A stretch of 64,000 nt of DNA from Bacillus_BD sp963765265 (GTDB lineage Bacteria; Bacillota; Bacilli; Bacillales; Cytobacillaceae): positions 1 through 64,000 of the forward strand of contig CAVXVN010000014.1 of the NCBI GenBank assembly GCA_963765265.1. Direction: 5' to 3'. Below are positions 45,347 to 56,000 of the stretch, piece after piece. Numbering within the stretch: the stretch's first letter is position 1; each line of letters opens with the position of its first letter. The position numbers and the translations under genes were made by a program. The notes beneath the pieces are model-generated. The model worked only from the letters and a program-made list of their open reading frames with translations, did not search any database and was not told the DNA's origin.

Positions 45347-45361
45347 AATTTTCAGTATTTT
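45347..45361. promoter_or_regulatory. CodY-like box
   Basis: AATTTTCAGTATTTT matches the CodY consensus AATTTTCWGAAAATT at 12 of 15 bases and lies four bases upstream of the -35. CodY could control the permease. Confidence 0.45.
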
Positions 45362-45551
45362 AAAATTATTGTGAATTTATAAAATATAGTGAAAATAGAC
45401 ACATACCATCCAGATTAAAAATTAAGTTTCTATTTTTCGGATAATTATAAAGAACCATTAACTACAGCTCGATCATTTCATTAGGCTGGTTCAATATTCC
45501 CATACATGAACGTTTTAAACTTGTGAAAACACTTGAGAATGAAACGAGCAT
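45362..45551. other. Intergenic stretch
   Basis: No ORF or RNA element seen between the permease promoter and the jetC terminator. Confidence 0.5.
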
Positions 45552-45592
45552 AAAAAAATCCCACCTTCCATATAGAAAGTGAGATTTTTTAC
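45552..45592 (-). terminator. Terminator of the Wadjet operon
   Basis: Minus strand AAAAAATCTCACTTTC pairs with GAAGGTGGGATTTTTTT (mismatches) around tatatg, 33 bases after the jetC stop. Confidence 0.7.
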
Positions 45593-45624
45593 GTTTAAAT
45601 CGTCTACTCTATCCTAGTATTTCT

Positions 45625-48600
45625 TTACTGAACAACTTCTTCTCCTTGATAAATTCGAAATGCTGGAACAATCGTGTCCGAAACAATTTCTTTTCCTTTT
45701 TCACGAATGAAGTCCAATTTATAATAGGCATCAAATCGTTGGCTGATTTCCGTTTTCACAAGTTCGGGCGGAGTGACGACGATGAATTGGAACTTCAGTT
45801 TTTCGGCAACTGCGAATATCGGATCAAGGACATGTGCCGATGCTGCTTGTCCGAACGGATTATCACAGACTAACGGAACCCAGCTATGATCTGTTTCGCT
45901 TTTAACGGATAATAACATCATCATCATCACCATTCGGGCGGATAACTTTTGTCCTCCACTCCCATCGGATTTCGTCTTAGAACCTTGATTAATGGTCTGC
46001 CAGGTTGAATAATGCTCTCTTTGCGGTTTCCCATACATAAAGGCATTATCCGTTCGCATATTATAGACGAGTAGCTCAGGATATCGATTTCGAAGGGATA
46101 CAAATAGTATTTGCTCATCACTAATGAGTTGTTTTATTTCTTGGTCTAATAATCGATTATAATCATCAATTCGTATCAAATTGTTTGGTGATTTTGTTAA
46201 TCGCAGCTACAAAATGCTGCTTTAGTAGTGGTTCGATATCTTCGGCCTTTTTAGGTAAGATATCTTCTTTGAGTTGGACGAGCGGAAAGGATCCTCGTTC
46301 ATTTTTCAGCTTCATTTTCGCAATCATGGAACGTATGGCCTCTGAAATACTCATCACTTTCATGCTGGCACGGCTAGCCCAGAAGTTTTGCGCATTTTCT
46401 GCTCTTTCTTTGTCGCGTTCTAATTGTTCCAACCCACTTTGTGAAAAACGCTTCATATTCTTAACGATGCTTTGAATATGCGTATAATGCCTTGTATCCA
46501 TGTGGTCTAGTGTTGTTAATACTTCATTTTTAAAACGAATCTCCCAATCTTTTCCTTCAATCGTGAGCTTTAAATTGCGCAAGGATTGATCGATTTTCGC
46601 ATGCTTCTCTTGTCCCTCTTCTAGAATCGCTTGATGTTCTTCACACCAGGATAAGATACATCGCTTTTCCTTGACTCTTAATTTTTTCTATATCATGATC
46701 AGTAAATGCTGCCGCTTCCTCTTTTAGGATAACGGATAAGGTTAACAAATCCCCTTCAAACCCGCTAATATTCTGTTCTGTTTCTTTTTGGCGTTTTTCA
46801 GCCTGCTTTACTTCCTCTTTCGTTATGTTTCGTTTGGTCTTTAATTTCTACGGCCTTTACTTCTAAGTCAAGATCTTCCCATTCTTCAGGCTGTTTTTCA
46901 TGCTTTTCTATCTTTTTGCCTGACTTTTCACGTTGTTCGGCTGCATGCTTTAAGGTTGTTTCTGCGACGGTTACGGCTGTTCCTTGTTCCCGTTCTTCTT
47001 TTTCCGCAGCCTTCGCTTCTTTCTGTGCCGTTTGTAGCATATTTTCTAATATACGTGATCGGTTCCTCTGGCTCCGAAGCTTCCTTCCAATCCTTGTTAT
47101 GAGTATTGAGTTTTTTCTCTAATTTCTTTTGCTGCTTTTGTTCTGTTTCTTTTCTTGCTTGAATCACCATTAATTCTCTAGCTTGTTCTTCTTTTGATTT
47201 CTGGAGCTGTTTTAACTCATTGATGCTTCCATTTATCTCTTCTAATAAATGGGGTGATAAACGTGGGACCTCTTCACATTGCTCCGCTTTTTCATCCGTA
47301 GGAAAAACCGCTTCGTCAATAAAGAAGGCGATCTCCTTTATATTTTGTTCGGTTGTAAGCTTCCATTCTAAATACGTTTGATTCCACTCCGTTTGCAGTT
47401 CAACGTTATTTTGATGCTCTATTCCTATTTCTTGCTGCCCTATACTTAAAGCTTCCTTTTGTTTCTCTTTCTCTCCTTTCACCCGTTTATTTTCTTGGTG
47501 AAGAGACTTTTCACGATCAAAATCCACTAATGTTTCTACATTTTTAGCAAGCTCTTCTATTTTTTGCTTTGTCTTTTCCAGCTGTTCTTTTAGCGAAAGC
47601 TGGTATTCCTTTTCTTTTTCCTCTTGTATTGTGATTTCCTGTAATTTCGTCTTCTTTGATCGGAGAACGTTCTGTTCCTGATTGAAGTCTTTTTCGATAT
47701 CACTAGAAAGCTTACTTGATATAAACCGATCGATTTCTTTTAACATACGACGTAAGGAGGTTTCTGTTTTTTCAATTTCAATCAGTGTATCTTTCTTTTC
47801 ATCAATTTGTTTAGCAATCTTTATTTTCCAGTTGGTAAACTGATTTTTATCCGTTACTAGTTCTTTCTCCGTTCCGTTAACGATCACAAAGGATGGTTGG
47901 TGATTTTCGCTGTTCATTTCCTCACGCATGAAAATCGGAACAGGACTTTTAAACATTCTACCTGAAAGAACCTGCTGATTAATATTTTGCCATTGATGCC
48001 CGCTTACGACTAAACCGTATGGTAGAAGCGGATACGTCAAAGATAAGTTCGCCATCTCCTCCGCACTTAATGATTGGAGAAATTGAGTTCCATAAAACAC
48101 ATCAATACCAGTCTTTTCATCGATCCATTCCTTTAATTCTTTCACATCTTTATTGGGAATCCAGAAATGTTCATCATTTAAGGAATGGTCGAGTTGTGTT
48201 TCCCAAAGTTCTTTTTTTATTTGTTCCCCTTGTTGCAGGTTTTGACCTAGTATTTCTTCGATCTGTAAGGAATACTTCGAAAGAAGCGCGGGTGTGAACG
48301 GTGCATCGACATCATCTAATAACCCGTGAAGCTTATCTAGTAGTTTTGCTTCTTTTTGTTTTTGCCCTTCATTTGCTGCCCTTAACTCTTCACATTTCTC
48401 TTCTGAAAACTGAATATATTGGACGAGCGTACCATGTTCAGTCGCAAGTTGATTTTGCTTTTCACTAGACTCTTTCGTTTTAGCTTGCAGCTCTTCGATC
48501 AAAGCCTTTTTGTCTTCAATTTGTTTAGAAAGACTGAGGGTAAGGCCGTTTAAGTCATAGGTTAAACGGTCACCGAATTCTTTGATGAGCGCTTCTTCCT

Positions 48601-50094
48601 TAGACTCAAAGGTATGCATTTGTGTATAGAGAAAATCAATTTCAGTACTAAGCTTCGCCATTTCTTTTGTTTTTTGTTTATCCTGCCTTGACAGTTCCGT
48701 TCCTTTTTTCTTTAGGAACTTTTGATAACCCGAATATTGCTTTACCGCTTCTTGTATAGAATGAGAAGTTTGTTCCCATTGTTTGGCTGCTTCTTTTTTG
48801 ATTTCATCCATTCTCTGATTCACTTGCTCTAAGCCGCTATTTTGTTCCAATTTCTCTATCTGCTGTGAAAGAGAGCGAATACTTTGTTCGTTGTCACTCC
48901 ATTCTTTCATTAATAGCTGAAAGACCAATTGTTCTTTTCGTTCCTGTTTATCCTCAACAATCGCTTGTAAGGAGGTATGCTTATTCTTTTCTTCCACTAA
49001 TTTCTTTTCCCAATCTAGTACCTCTCTGTGAGCTTTTGCATACTCTAAATTGTCTTTTTGATAGCGTAAATCCGCCTGCCTTAGCGTTAATTTTTCAATA
49101 TTTTTCTCTATAGTAAGCAGGGTTTCCTCTTCCGATTGCTTCAAATGCTGTAGCGCACCAAGCAATTGTCTTCCTACCTTTATACTGGTATGAACAATTT
49201 CTTTATGCTCTACTCCTTTAGCTACATTCTCTTCAAAAGGGACAATGTCTTCTAAAAACTCCTTATGAGCTTGCTCTCTTTTTAAGAGAACAGGCAGATC
49301 CTTCGCAATGCTTGCCTGACTTTTGAAAATCTCGACCAGATCATTCTTTTGGTGTTCAGTACGATGCAAGACCCCGACTAACAGTAGGAATAATTCTTGT
49401 TTTGGAACAGAGAATGATCATCCTCAGCTCCCTCAAAGTATTTCCCAACGCCGCCTTCATCTTTGTTAATGTCCTTCATAATATCCCAGTCTTTACGGTT
49501 AATTCCGTATGTATCAAGAATGCGATAGTGCTTCTTTGTATCTCGGTAAACGTCATATCCATTCCATTTTAAATAGTCCTTCAAGCTTTCGGTTTCAGCC
49601 ACCTCATCATTTTCATAAAGTGGAATATGATCAAGCGCGGCCTCTTCTCTCCGTTCAAATTCTCTTGTATAGAAGGTAATATTAGGGAGGATCTTTGCTT
49701 CCTGTTCCAATGTTTTACTTTCATTTCCACTTTCTTCACTCATCGAGATCCGCTGTTCGGCTGAGAACATTCCCCCAGTGATCAGATGCCGGTGATCAGC
49801 ACCGTCCAATTCCCATTGAATGACAACATGAAAGGTATAGGGAATAAATTGTTCTTTCTGATTAAAGAAATACTGTTGATAATAACGATTGTTTTGTTTT
49901 CCCCATGAAGTTCCAGGTTTAAGTATTTGGAAGATGGTTTGCAGGAATACACCTTTCCCACCCCCATTCATCATGGCAATGAGACCATTGGTTGATGTCT
50001 CTCCATTATGAAAGTTAAAAGTGGTATCTTTGTATTGCTTTTGCATGCCATCATACTTCAGGCCAACAATTCTAATTCGATGGATTTTCGGCAT
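45625..50094 (-). pseudogene. jetC: JetC, SMC-type ATPase of a Wadjet system, six +1 frameshifts
   Basis: Start ATG 50094, six bases after GGAGG. Walker A is NGLIAMMNGGGKGVFLQ near residue 45. Long Gln/Lys/Glu coiled coils follow (about 49.3-46.2 kb). The SMC signature SDGSGGQKLSAR and Walker B WVPLVCDNPFG are near the end. One extra base at each of about 49388, 49340, 47060, 46830, 46660 and 46179 breaks the frame. If each is removed one continuous protein of about 1,490 residues results. JetC/MukB-like proteins bind and compact circular DNA, which JetD then cuts. As read it is shattered into pieces of 240, 813, 80, 138 and 184 residues. Confidence 0.85.
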
Positions 50095-50815
50095 GCTCAT
50101 CCTCCTCTGTAGTCATTAATTTTTTAAATAATTCATACCGATCATAATCGTGATATAGGTATTCAATTCGCTCAAATAGTTCATTCTTAGGAATCACCTT
50201 TGGAATATCATCCCGATCGAGAATGACGATTAACCCTTCCGTCTCTAATAAGCGCATGCTGCTTGCAATTAAACCAATTCGGGTTCGTTTATTGGCTTTT
50301 TTAAACCCATAATCCTCTGTATCAACCTCCATGTATTTCCAAGTTGTCACAACTTCCTTCATATCGATTCGTTCTGCTTCTCCGAAGGTCGGTTTGGTTT
50401 TGAGAATGCTATCCCAATTCATCATAAGATCATTGACTAGCCGTTCTAATGCGTAGTAGCTAATTCCTTCCCGCTTCGTGCGGATTCTTGCCGCCTGGTT
50501 GCGGTCTATGCTAGCTAAAAAAGCCATAATGACAACGCTAATAAGATGAAAGTGTTTTTTCGTTTCAATTTGCTTATGCTTTTCTTTCATATGGGTAAAA
50601 TTCGTAGCAAAGACCGAGCCGGTTGGCTGGACCACTATTTGAATACGTTTAGGTGATTCAATAATATATGTACCTGATTCATCTGCTAATAAAAGAACGG
50701 TCTGCCTCACTTCTGGATCAAAATAAGTCTGGAAGTGTTCACTATTTTCGTCAATTACTTTATCTTTCAATAGAGTAAAATAGACAGCTGATGCTCTTTT
50801 GATATGTTTCTGCAT
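50072..50815 (-). CDS. jetB: JetB, MukE-like subunit of Wadjet
   Basis: 247 residues, winged-helix-like and charged: LASIDRNQAARIRTKREGIS, ALERLVNDLMMNWDSI, RIGLIASSMRLLETEGLIVI. The last part resembles the recognition region of MukE/JetB proteins. It overlaps the jetC start by 23 bases. Size and position between kleisin and SMC genes mark it as JetB. It is the only jet gene with no visible lesion. Confidence 0.75.
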   Translation of the reverse strand: MQKHIKRASAVYFTLLKDKVIDENSEHFQTYFDPEVRQTVLLLADESGTYIIESPKRIQIVVQPTGSVFATNFTHMKEKHKQIETKKHFHLISVVIMAFLASIDRNQAARIRTKREGISYYALERLVNDLMMNWDSILKTKPTFGEAERIDMKEVVTTWKYMEVDTEDYGFKKANKRTRIGLIASSMRLLETEGLIVILDRDDIPKVIPKNELFERIEYLYHDYDRYELFKKLMTTEEDEHAENPSN

Positions 50816-50893
50816 TCATCTTTTATCCTCCTGCACACATATTTTAAAAGGGGTCATTTTCATGTTAGACAATGGAAAGGCTCCGCTCGATGA

Positions 50894-52324
50894 TCAAACA
50901 TCGGTAAAGATTTTCAAGCCCTCAAAAGTTTCAAATTGCGGATATTCCTTCATGAGTTTATAAAGAAGAATTTCCCTCTCATCACTGAATGTTTCTTCCT
51001 TCCGGTATAACACTTGAACCTTCAGCGGTTTTTTATCAAACATCATCCATAAATCAATCGTTTCCGATTCTTCAAACCATAAATCCTGCACTTCTAATGG
51101 CAACTTCTCTAAATCAGCTAATGAAAACTCCCTGTATGTTTGTAAATATTGAAAAACATAACTCCATGCCTTAATAATCGATTCCCAGTTCGTCACTCGC
51201 TTATGAGTAATAGGTTCTTCTGCTTCCTCTTCTATAACAGCATCCGTTACTTGTTTTTCATCAAATTCTTGTTCACCCCAAATCCAATCAAGCGGCAAAA
51301 TAAATTCATTCTTTGGTGAAAATAAAGGAGAAAGGACCCTTTCGATCGCCTCGAAGCGATGAACACCTTCCTTCATGAACCCATTTTCATAAATATGTTC
51401 TCGAAATGAAACCAGGCTGGTTTCCCAAAACAAGGAAGGGTTTTCCGCTTTTAATTTCATCTCATATGAGATATTTTGAATGACTAGCTTGGCAAAACGA
51501 TCATGCAATTGCCTGGTATGACCAATTTTTTCTTGGAGAAGAATCAATTCCTTCTGAATCTAATCATCTTCTTCATTTCTTCGTTTCGTTTTTTCGATCA
51601 TGCTCGTGATGGTACGAAAGTGATTTTTTTCTTCTTCAAATTGCTTTTCAATTTCAACACGATTGTCGGACCTTTGCCATTCTTCTTCAATCAATAAGAT
51701 TTTGGGATTGTTCATCATTTCCTTTTGAAAAGTGAATTCTTTTGACATTAAGCGGTTTACACGTGAAATGAGGTGATCGAGGTTTCGAGTCGCTTTTCGG
51801 AAATTACCGTTTTTAATCAGCTGCATACTATAGAGTTGTTCGATCGTAATGGAGAATTCCTCAGCCATTTCCCTGCTCATAAAAATCATTTCCTGAGAGA
51901 CATCCGTGAGTTTATAAACAATGGACCCGCCCATCTCTAAATTCGTATATAATTCATCCATCGTGACATATCGGAAGACCTGAGTTTCCCATGATTGTCC
52001 TATTTCATCGTAATATAAGGTTTCAAACGGTTTACTATACTCTTCTTTCCCCTGATATAAAAGACCGCTTGTAATCCGTTCGGTTTGCTTATCGTCTGCT
52101 AAAAGCTTCATCCTCTTAATGGAATCTTCTACCATATACTTGATATCTGATTTACGCCTGCTATCATCATCATTTAATTCTCTATAAAAGATTGCGAGGA
52201 GCACTTGCATGAGAATGGTTTGGATATAAGGTTTCAGCTCCCCTACTTCCATTCCCCTCCCAAGCTCAAACAATGGATTTAGTCGTTGCATTCGCTGGGC
52301 AAATCCTTCCCATGATTCGTTCAC
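50894..52324 (-). pseudogene. jetA: JetA, kleisin-like subunit of Wadjet, in-frame amber stop
   Basis: GTG 52324 with GGAGG eight bases upstream; its GTGA overlaps the jetD stop. The first part (NPLFELGRGMEVGELKPYIQ, LDHLISRVNRLMSKEF) runs 254 codons to TAG 51560-51562. The same frame continues without shift (IQKELILLQEKIGHTRQLHD, then VTNWESIIKAWSYVFQYLQT) to 50894. Total about 476 codons, as expected for a JetA/MukF-like kleisin. No ribosome site precedes the second half, so this looks like a nonsense mutation or an amber read-through. Confidence 0.8.
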
Positions 52325-53365
52325 ATCCATCGCCTCCATGTTTCGATTGTTAGCACTTCTTGTGGGATCCGCTTATTTTCCTGCCATAATTGGCCTAATA
52401 GCGCTTGCTCCTCTTCCGTAAACCATTGAAAGAATAGGATCACGATATTGGATGTTTTGTGTTTGGCCTTGTTTTTGGTCATTCTTTTGGTCTAGACATT
52501 CGAGCATTTTGCGATAAATTTTCAAGGCAGGCTGAATACAGCAATCTGGATATTTTTCGATCAGCCGAATGAGGATCCCGTATCCTGATGCATCAAGATC
52601 TCCTGCGTAATAAAAAAGATAGGATTTTGGCGGAAACATTCGGAAGAAAAAGGAAAAGCTTCGTTCAATTTTAGACCCTTCCCCATAAATGATCAGTTCA
52701 GGTTCATAATCGAGTTGATTCGCTTCCAATAACTTAATGGAAGTATGAAAGAAAGAAAGATTTTCGACAATGAGTACTCGTTGAATCTCTTTTATTTCTT
52801 TCCCTTGTTTCAACCAAAATACAAAAGGCTCCCCGTAGTTCACCATTTTAAGTTGCTCTTCTGATAGGCCAATTCTAGCTAAAAAGCCTTTTCCTTCAGG
52901 AAAGGTATCACCATCTAGTAAGAATTTTTCATGGCCAAAGAGCTCTAAGCTTCTTTCTTCGACTGACACCATTTCTCTTTCTTGATTGGACTTTAGAAAA
53001 GTATATAAATTCTGGATTCGAGTCCATTCCTCTTTCGTTTGCCATTCGGGATGCCGTTCATAAAAGGAGAAATCAAACTGATCACTTAATTTCATCATCT
53101 CAAGACGATCCCATTTGGCTACCTGAACTTTTATATTAACCCAGTAATATAAGGCAAGCGCGGGTGTCCTTCCATTGTATTGATTATTTTGAATAGGGAT
53201 CAGTTGTCCTTCTGCTTGCAATGTTTCGATTGTACGATAAAACATCGAATAACCATCCATTTCAAAATAATCATCCAAAAGCTTTCGCAGCTGTTGCTCT
53301 AAATCGTTCATATTTATTTTCTTTTTTTGATGAGGGTGTTGAACATCTTCAATAAAACCTCTCAC
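52321..53365 (-). pseudogene. jetD: JetD, TOPRIM nuclease subunit of Wadjet, 3' frameshift
   Basis: First gene of the operon. The C-terminal TOPRIM part has VLIVENLSFFHTS (catalytic Glu) and LFYYAGDLDASGYGILIRL (DxD). The N-terminal half is helical with WQTKEEWTRIQNL. The frame stops at 52373. With one base removed near 52433 it continues LFFQWFTEEEQALLGQLWQE and ends WRRWM at 52321, overlapping jetA by GTGA, which shows that the longer version is the original. JetD cleaves plasmid DNA extruded by JetABC. The GTG start at 53365 is uncertain. Confidence 0.8.
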
Positions 53366-53628
53366 CCTTGTTTCAATGACATCGATTGTAATTCACCTAC
53401 TTAAATCTTCTTAGTTTCATAGGAATAGATTCCTACTATCTCATTTGGACATCCTTATATTATAAACTAGTTGTGTGATGGTTGGTAAATGGATTTTCTT
53501 ACTAAAACTGTTTCCAAATGTAAGGAAGTGCAGAAAAAACCGAATGAGTGAAAAAATCTATATACATGAATAATAATGTTTTGGGAGGGAATATTTAGAT
53601 AAACACCCTTATTTAGGAGGTATTTATA

Positions 53629-54636
53629 TTGTTAACAAATCATCATATCGAATTAACTGCGGCAGAAATTGCGAACCTTTGGACAAACTATATGAGTGAC
53701 ACCTCAGCCGTCTGCATATTTGAATCCTACTTGTCCCATGTGGATGATATCGAAATTCGTTCTGTCCTCGAATTTGCCATGGAGCTTTCTCAAGCTCACG
53801 TTCAGAAATTACAAGCTATTTTCGCCGAGGAAAAACATCCCCTTCCAGACGGATTTTCTGTAAATAATGATGTGAATAAAGAAGCACCTCGTTTATTTAC
53901 GGATAACTTTTACCTGTTTTATATTCAAAATATAGGGAAACTCAGTATGGAATTCTACACGATGTGTTTATCAAATTGTGCCCGTTTGGATCTATGTGAA
54001 TACTTTACTGAATGTTTAAATGAATCAGCAAAGCTCTTTAACAAGGCTACGGAAATTATGCTAACAAAGGGAACTTTCGTCCGCTCCCCATTTATTCCTG
54101 TTTCGAAAAAAGTGGAATATGTCAAAAAGCAAAGTTATTTAGCAGGATGGTTCGGTCATCGTCGACCTCTAAGTGCGGTTGAAATGTCGCAAATTTATTT
54201 TAATCTAATACAAAATCAGTTAGGCCGAACGTTGCTTATGGGATTTAGTCAGGTGGCGAAATCTCAACAAGTTCGTGATTATATGGTAAGAGGGAGAAAT
54301 ATTTCTGACAAGCATGTTGAAATTTTTGGTTCATTATTAAGTAAAGAATTTCTTCCTTCAGCTAGTGCATGGGATACAATGCCGACTGATTCAACCGTTT
54401 CTCCCCTTTCAGATAAACTGATGATGTTCCATACGGAAACATTAAATTCCATAGGAATTGGCCATTATGGCAGAGGTCTCGGTTTGAGCCCCCGACGTGA
54501 TTTAGGAGCCAATTACACTAGACTAACGGCGGAAATTGTACAATTTGCGGAAGATGGAACAAATATTATGATTGAGAACGAATGGTTAGAGCAACCGCCC
54601 CAAGCAACGGATAGAGATGTATTAGCTAACAAATGA
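53629..54636 (+). CDS. DUF3231 family protein
   Basis: 335 residues. Two related helical halves, each opening with a leader like LTAAEIANLWTNYMSDTSAV or LSAVEMSQIYFNLIQNQLGR, and ferritin-like YLSHVDDIEIRSVL. DUF3231 proteins are common in spore-forming Bacillaceae and function is unknown; a four-helix ferritin-like fold is likely. TTG start with AGGAGG eight bases upstream. Transcribed away from the jet operon. Confidence 0.88.
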   Translation: MLTNHHIELTAAEIANLWTNYMSDTSAVCIFESYLSHVDDIEIRSVLEFAMELSQAHVQKLQAIFAEEKHPLPDGFSVNNDVNKEAPRLFTDNFYLFYIQNIGKLSMEFYTMCLSNCARLDLCEYFTECLNESAKLFNKATEIMLTKGTFVRSPFIPVSKKVEYVKKQSYLAGWFGHRRPLSAVEMSQIYFNLIQNQLGRTLLMGFSQVAKSQQVRDYMVRGRNISDKHVEIFGSLLSKEFLPSASAWDTMPTDSTVSPLSDKLMMFHTETLNSIGIGHYGRGLGLSPRRDLGANYTRLTAEIVQFAEDGTNIMIENEWLEQPPQATDRDVLANK

Positions 54637-54772
54637 AGTAGTACTAAGGGATGATGTCCCACCTGAGGGACAAAAAAACTGTCCCCTTGTACCACCCTTG
54701 TACCACTCTTTCCTTTGATTAATAAGGCTATATTCGATTGACAATATTGGAACAAAAAGGATACAATTAAAA

Positions 54773-54835
54773 CAACTACTATGCATAACAAAGTAGTTGT
54801 TTTTTTATCTACTATCTTGTTATGCATAGTAGTTG
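54773..54835. promoter_or_regulatory. 19-bp inverted repeat and palindrome upstream of padR
   Basis: CAACTACTATGCATAACAA (54773-54791) and TTGTTATGCATAGTAGTTG (54817-54835) are perfect inverted copies. A second dyad, TACCTTGTTAACAAAGTA, follows around 54850. Could be operators of the PadR repressor or a terminator with T7 run between the arms. Confidence 0.55.
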
Positions 54836-54886
54836 CTATTTTAGCTTATTACCTTGTTAACAAAGTACCAGAAAGGGAGCTATACA

Positions 54887-55219
54887 ATGTCCTTAAGAAG
54901 CCAATTATTAAAGGGAATATTGGATGGTTGTGTCTTAGCTGTTATTGAAAAAGAACCTGTTTATGGCTACGAATTATCTAAGAAGCTTCAAGAATTCGGA
55001 TTAAGCGATATAAGTGAGGGAACTATTTATCCAGTCTTGCTTCGCTTACAGAAAAATGGACTGATCCGTGGAGAAATGCAGCCTTCCGAGTCTGGTCCAA
55101 ACCGAAAGTATTATCATTTAACCGACGAAGGGAAAGGGTCACTAGAAATGATTGCTTCAGAGTGGAAACAGATTGTTGAACCAGTTAATTCTTTATTTAA
55201 GGGGAGGAATTTACAGTGA
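54887..55219 (+). CDS. PadR family transcriptional regulator
   Basis: 110 residues. Winged helix: VIEKEPVYGYELSKKLQEFG, SEGTIYPVLLRLQKNGLIRG, GPNRKYYHLTDEGKGSL, all typical PadR. ATG 54887 with GGGAG. Its stop overlaps the next start (GTGA). PadR proteins repress a membrane partner and are released by stress or drugs. Confidence 0.93.
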   Translation: MSLRSQLLKGILDGCVLAVIEKEPVYGYELSKKLQEFGLSDISEGTIYPVLLRLQKNGLIRGEMQPSESGPNRKYYHLTDEGKGSLEMIASEWKQIVEPVNSLFKGRNLQ

Positions 55220-55902
55220 AGTCCAAACAATTAATTGAGGAGAATAACAGAAAACGTGAACAACTCACCCCGCAGAACGATAAATACTATAGTGACATGC
55301 TCATTTACATTCGTCTGCAATTATCTCTGTCAGAACAACAATCCGAGGAAGTGTTGATGGAAATGCTTGATCATCTCCTTGATGGTCAACACGAAGGCAA
55401 GTCGGCTCAGGACATTTTCGGTGATGACCCTAAACGTTATGCTGATGAAATCATTCTAAACTTACCGAAGGAACAGAAACGAGAAGTAATTCCCTTTATT
55501 TTGAGGATTGTCATTGATCTGGTAAGTTGGATGTTAATGATTCGAGGCGTGGTTATTCTAGTTTTCTCACAATTTAATATTGGGAATGTAAGTACTAGTG
55601 TCTATCTGTTTTCAACTCTATTTATATTTGCATTTATCTTAGGATCCATTACATTTGGCGTATGGTATATCTTTAGGATAATCAAACAATCTTTGTTTAA
55701 AGAAAAAGCAAATGAAAAGAAAAACATAGTAAAGGCTGGACTTTTCGGAGCGGTATCCACGGGACTCATCATTGCAGTAAGCCAATTTACACCAGAGTTC
55801 GGTCCCGCCTTCCACTTTTCCTGGTGGGCATCTCTACTAACAGGTGGGACCCTTTGGGTAATCGTATTTACGCTAAAAAAATTAGATCTTGGGTTTAGAT
55901 AG
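55216..55902 (+). CDS. DUF1129/HAAS-type membrane protein, PadR partner
   Basis: 228 residues. Soluble N-terminal helical part (EEVLMEMLDHLLDGQHEGKS, DIFGDDPKRYADEII) then four to five transmembrane helices. The N-terminal HAAS-like signalling domain is found next to PadR genes in Firmicutes. GTG start overlapping padR. Likely sensor or effector controlled by the PadR. Confidence 0.8.
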   Translation: MKSKQLIEENNRKREQLTPQNDKYYSDMLIYIRLQLSLSEQQSEEVLMEMLDHLLDGQHEGKSAQDIFGDDPKRYADEIILNLPKEQKREVIPFILRIVIDLVSWMLMIRGVVILVFSQFNIGNVSTSVYLFSTLFIFAFILGSITFGVWYIFRIIKQSLFKEKANEKKNIVKAGLFGAVSTGLIIAVSQFTPEFGPAFHFSWWASLLTGGTLWVIVFTLKKLDLGFR

Positions 55903-55917
55903 ACTAGGAGCATACTT

Positions 55918-55956
55918 CCCACATCAGGCTGTAACGTAGCCTAATGTGGGATTTTT
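55918..55956 (+). terminator. Terminator of padR operon
   Basis: CCCACATCAGGCT / AGCCTAATGTGGG then ATTTTTG. Confidence 0.8.
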
Positions 55957-56000
55957 GTGACCTTACTCTCTCTTATGAAAAAAGGTGACAAAAAAAGTTT

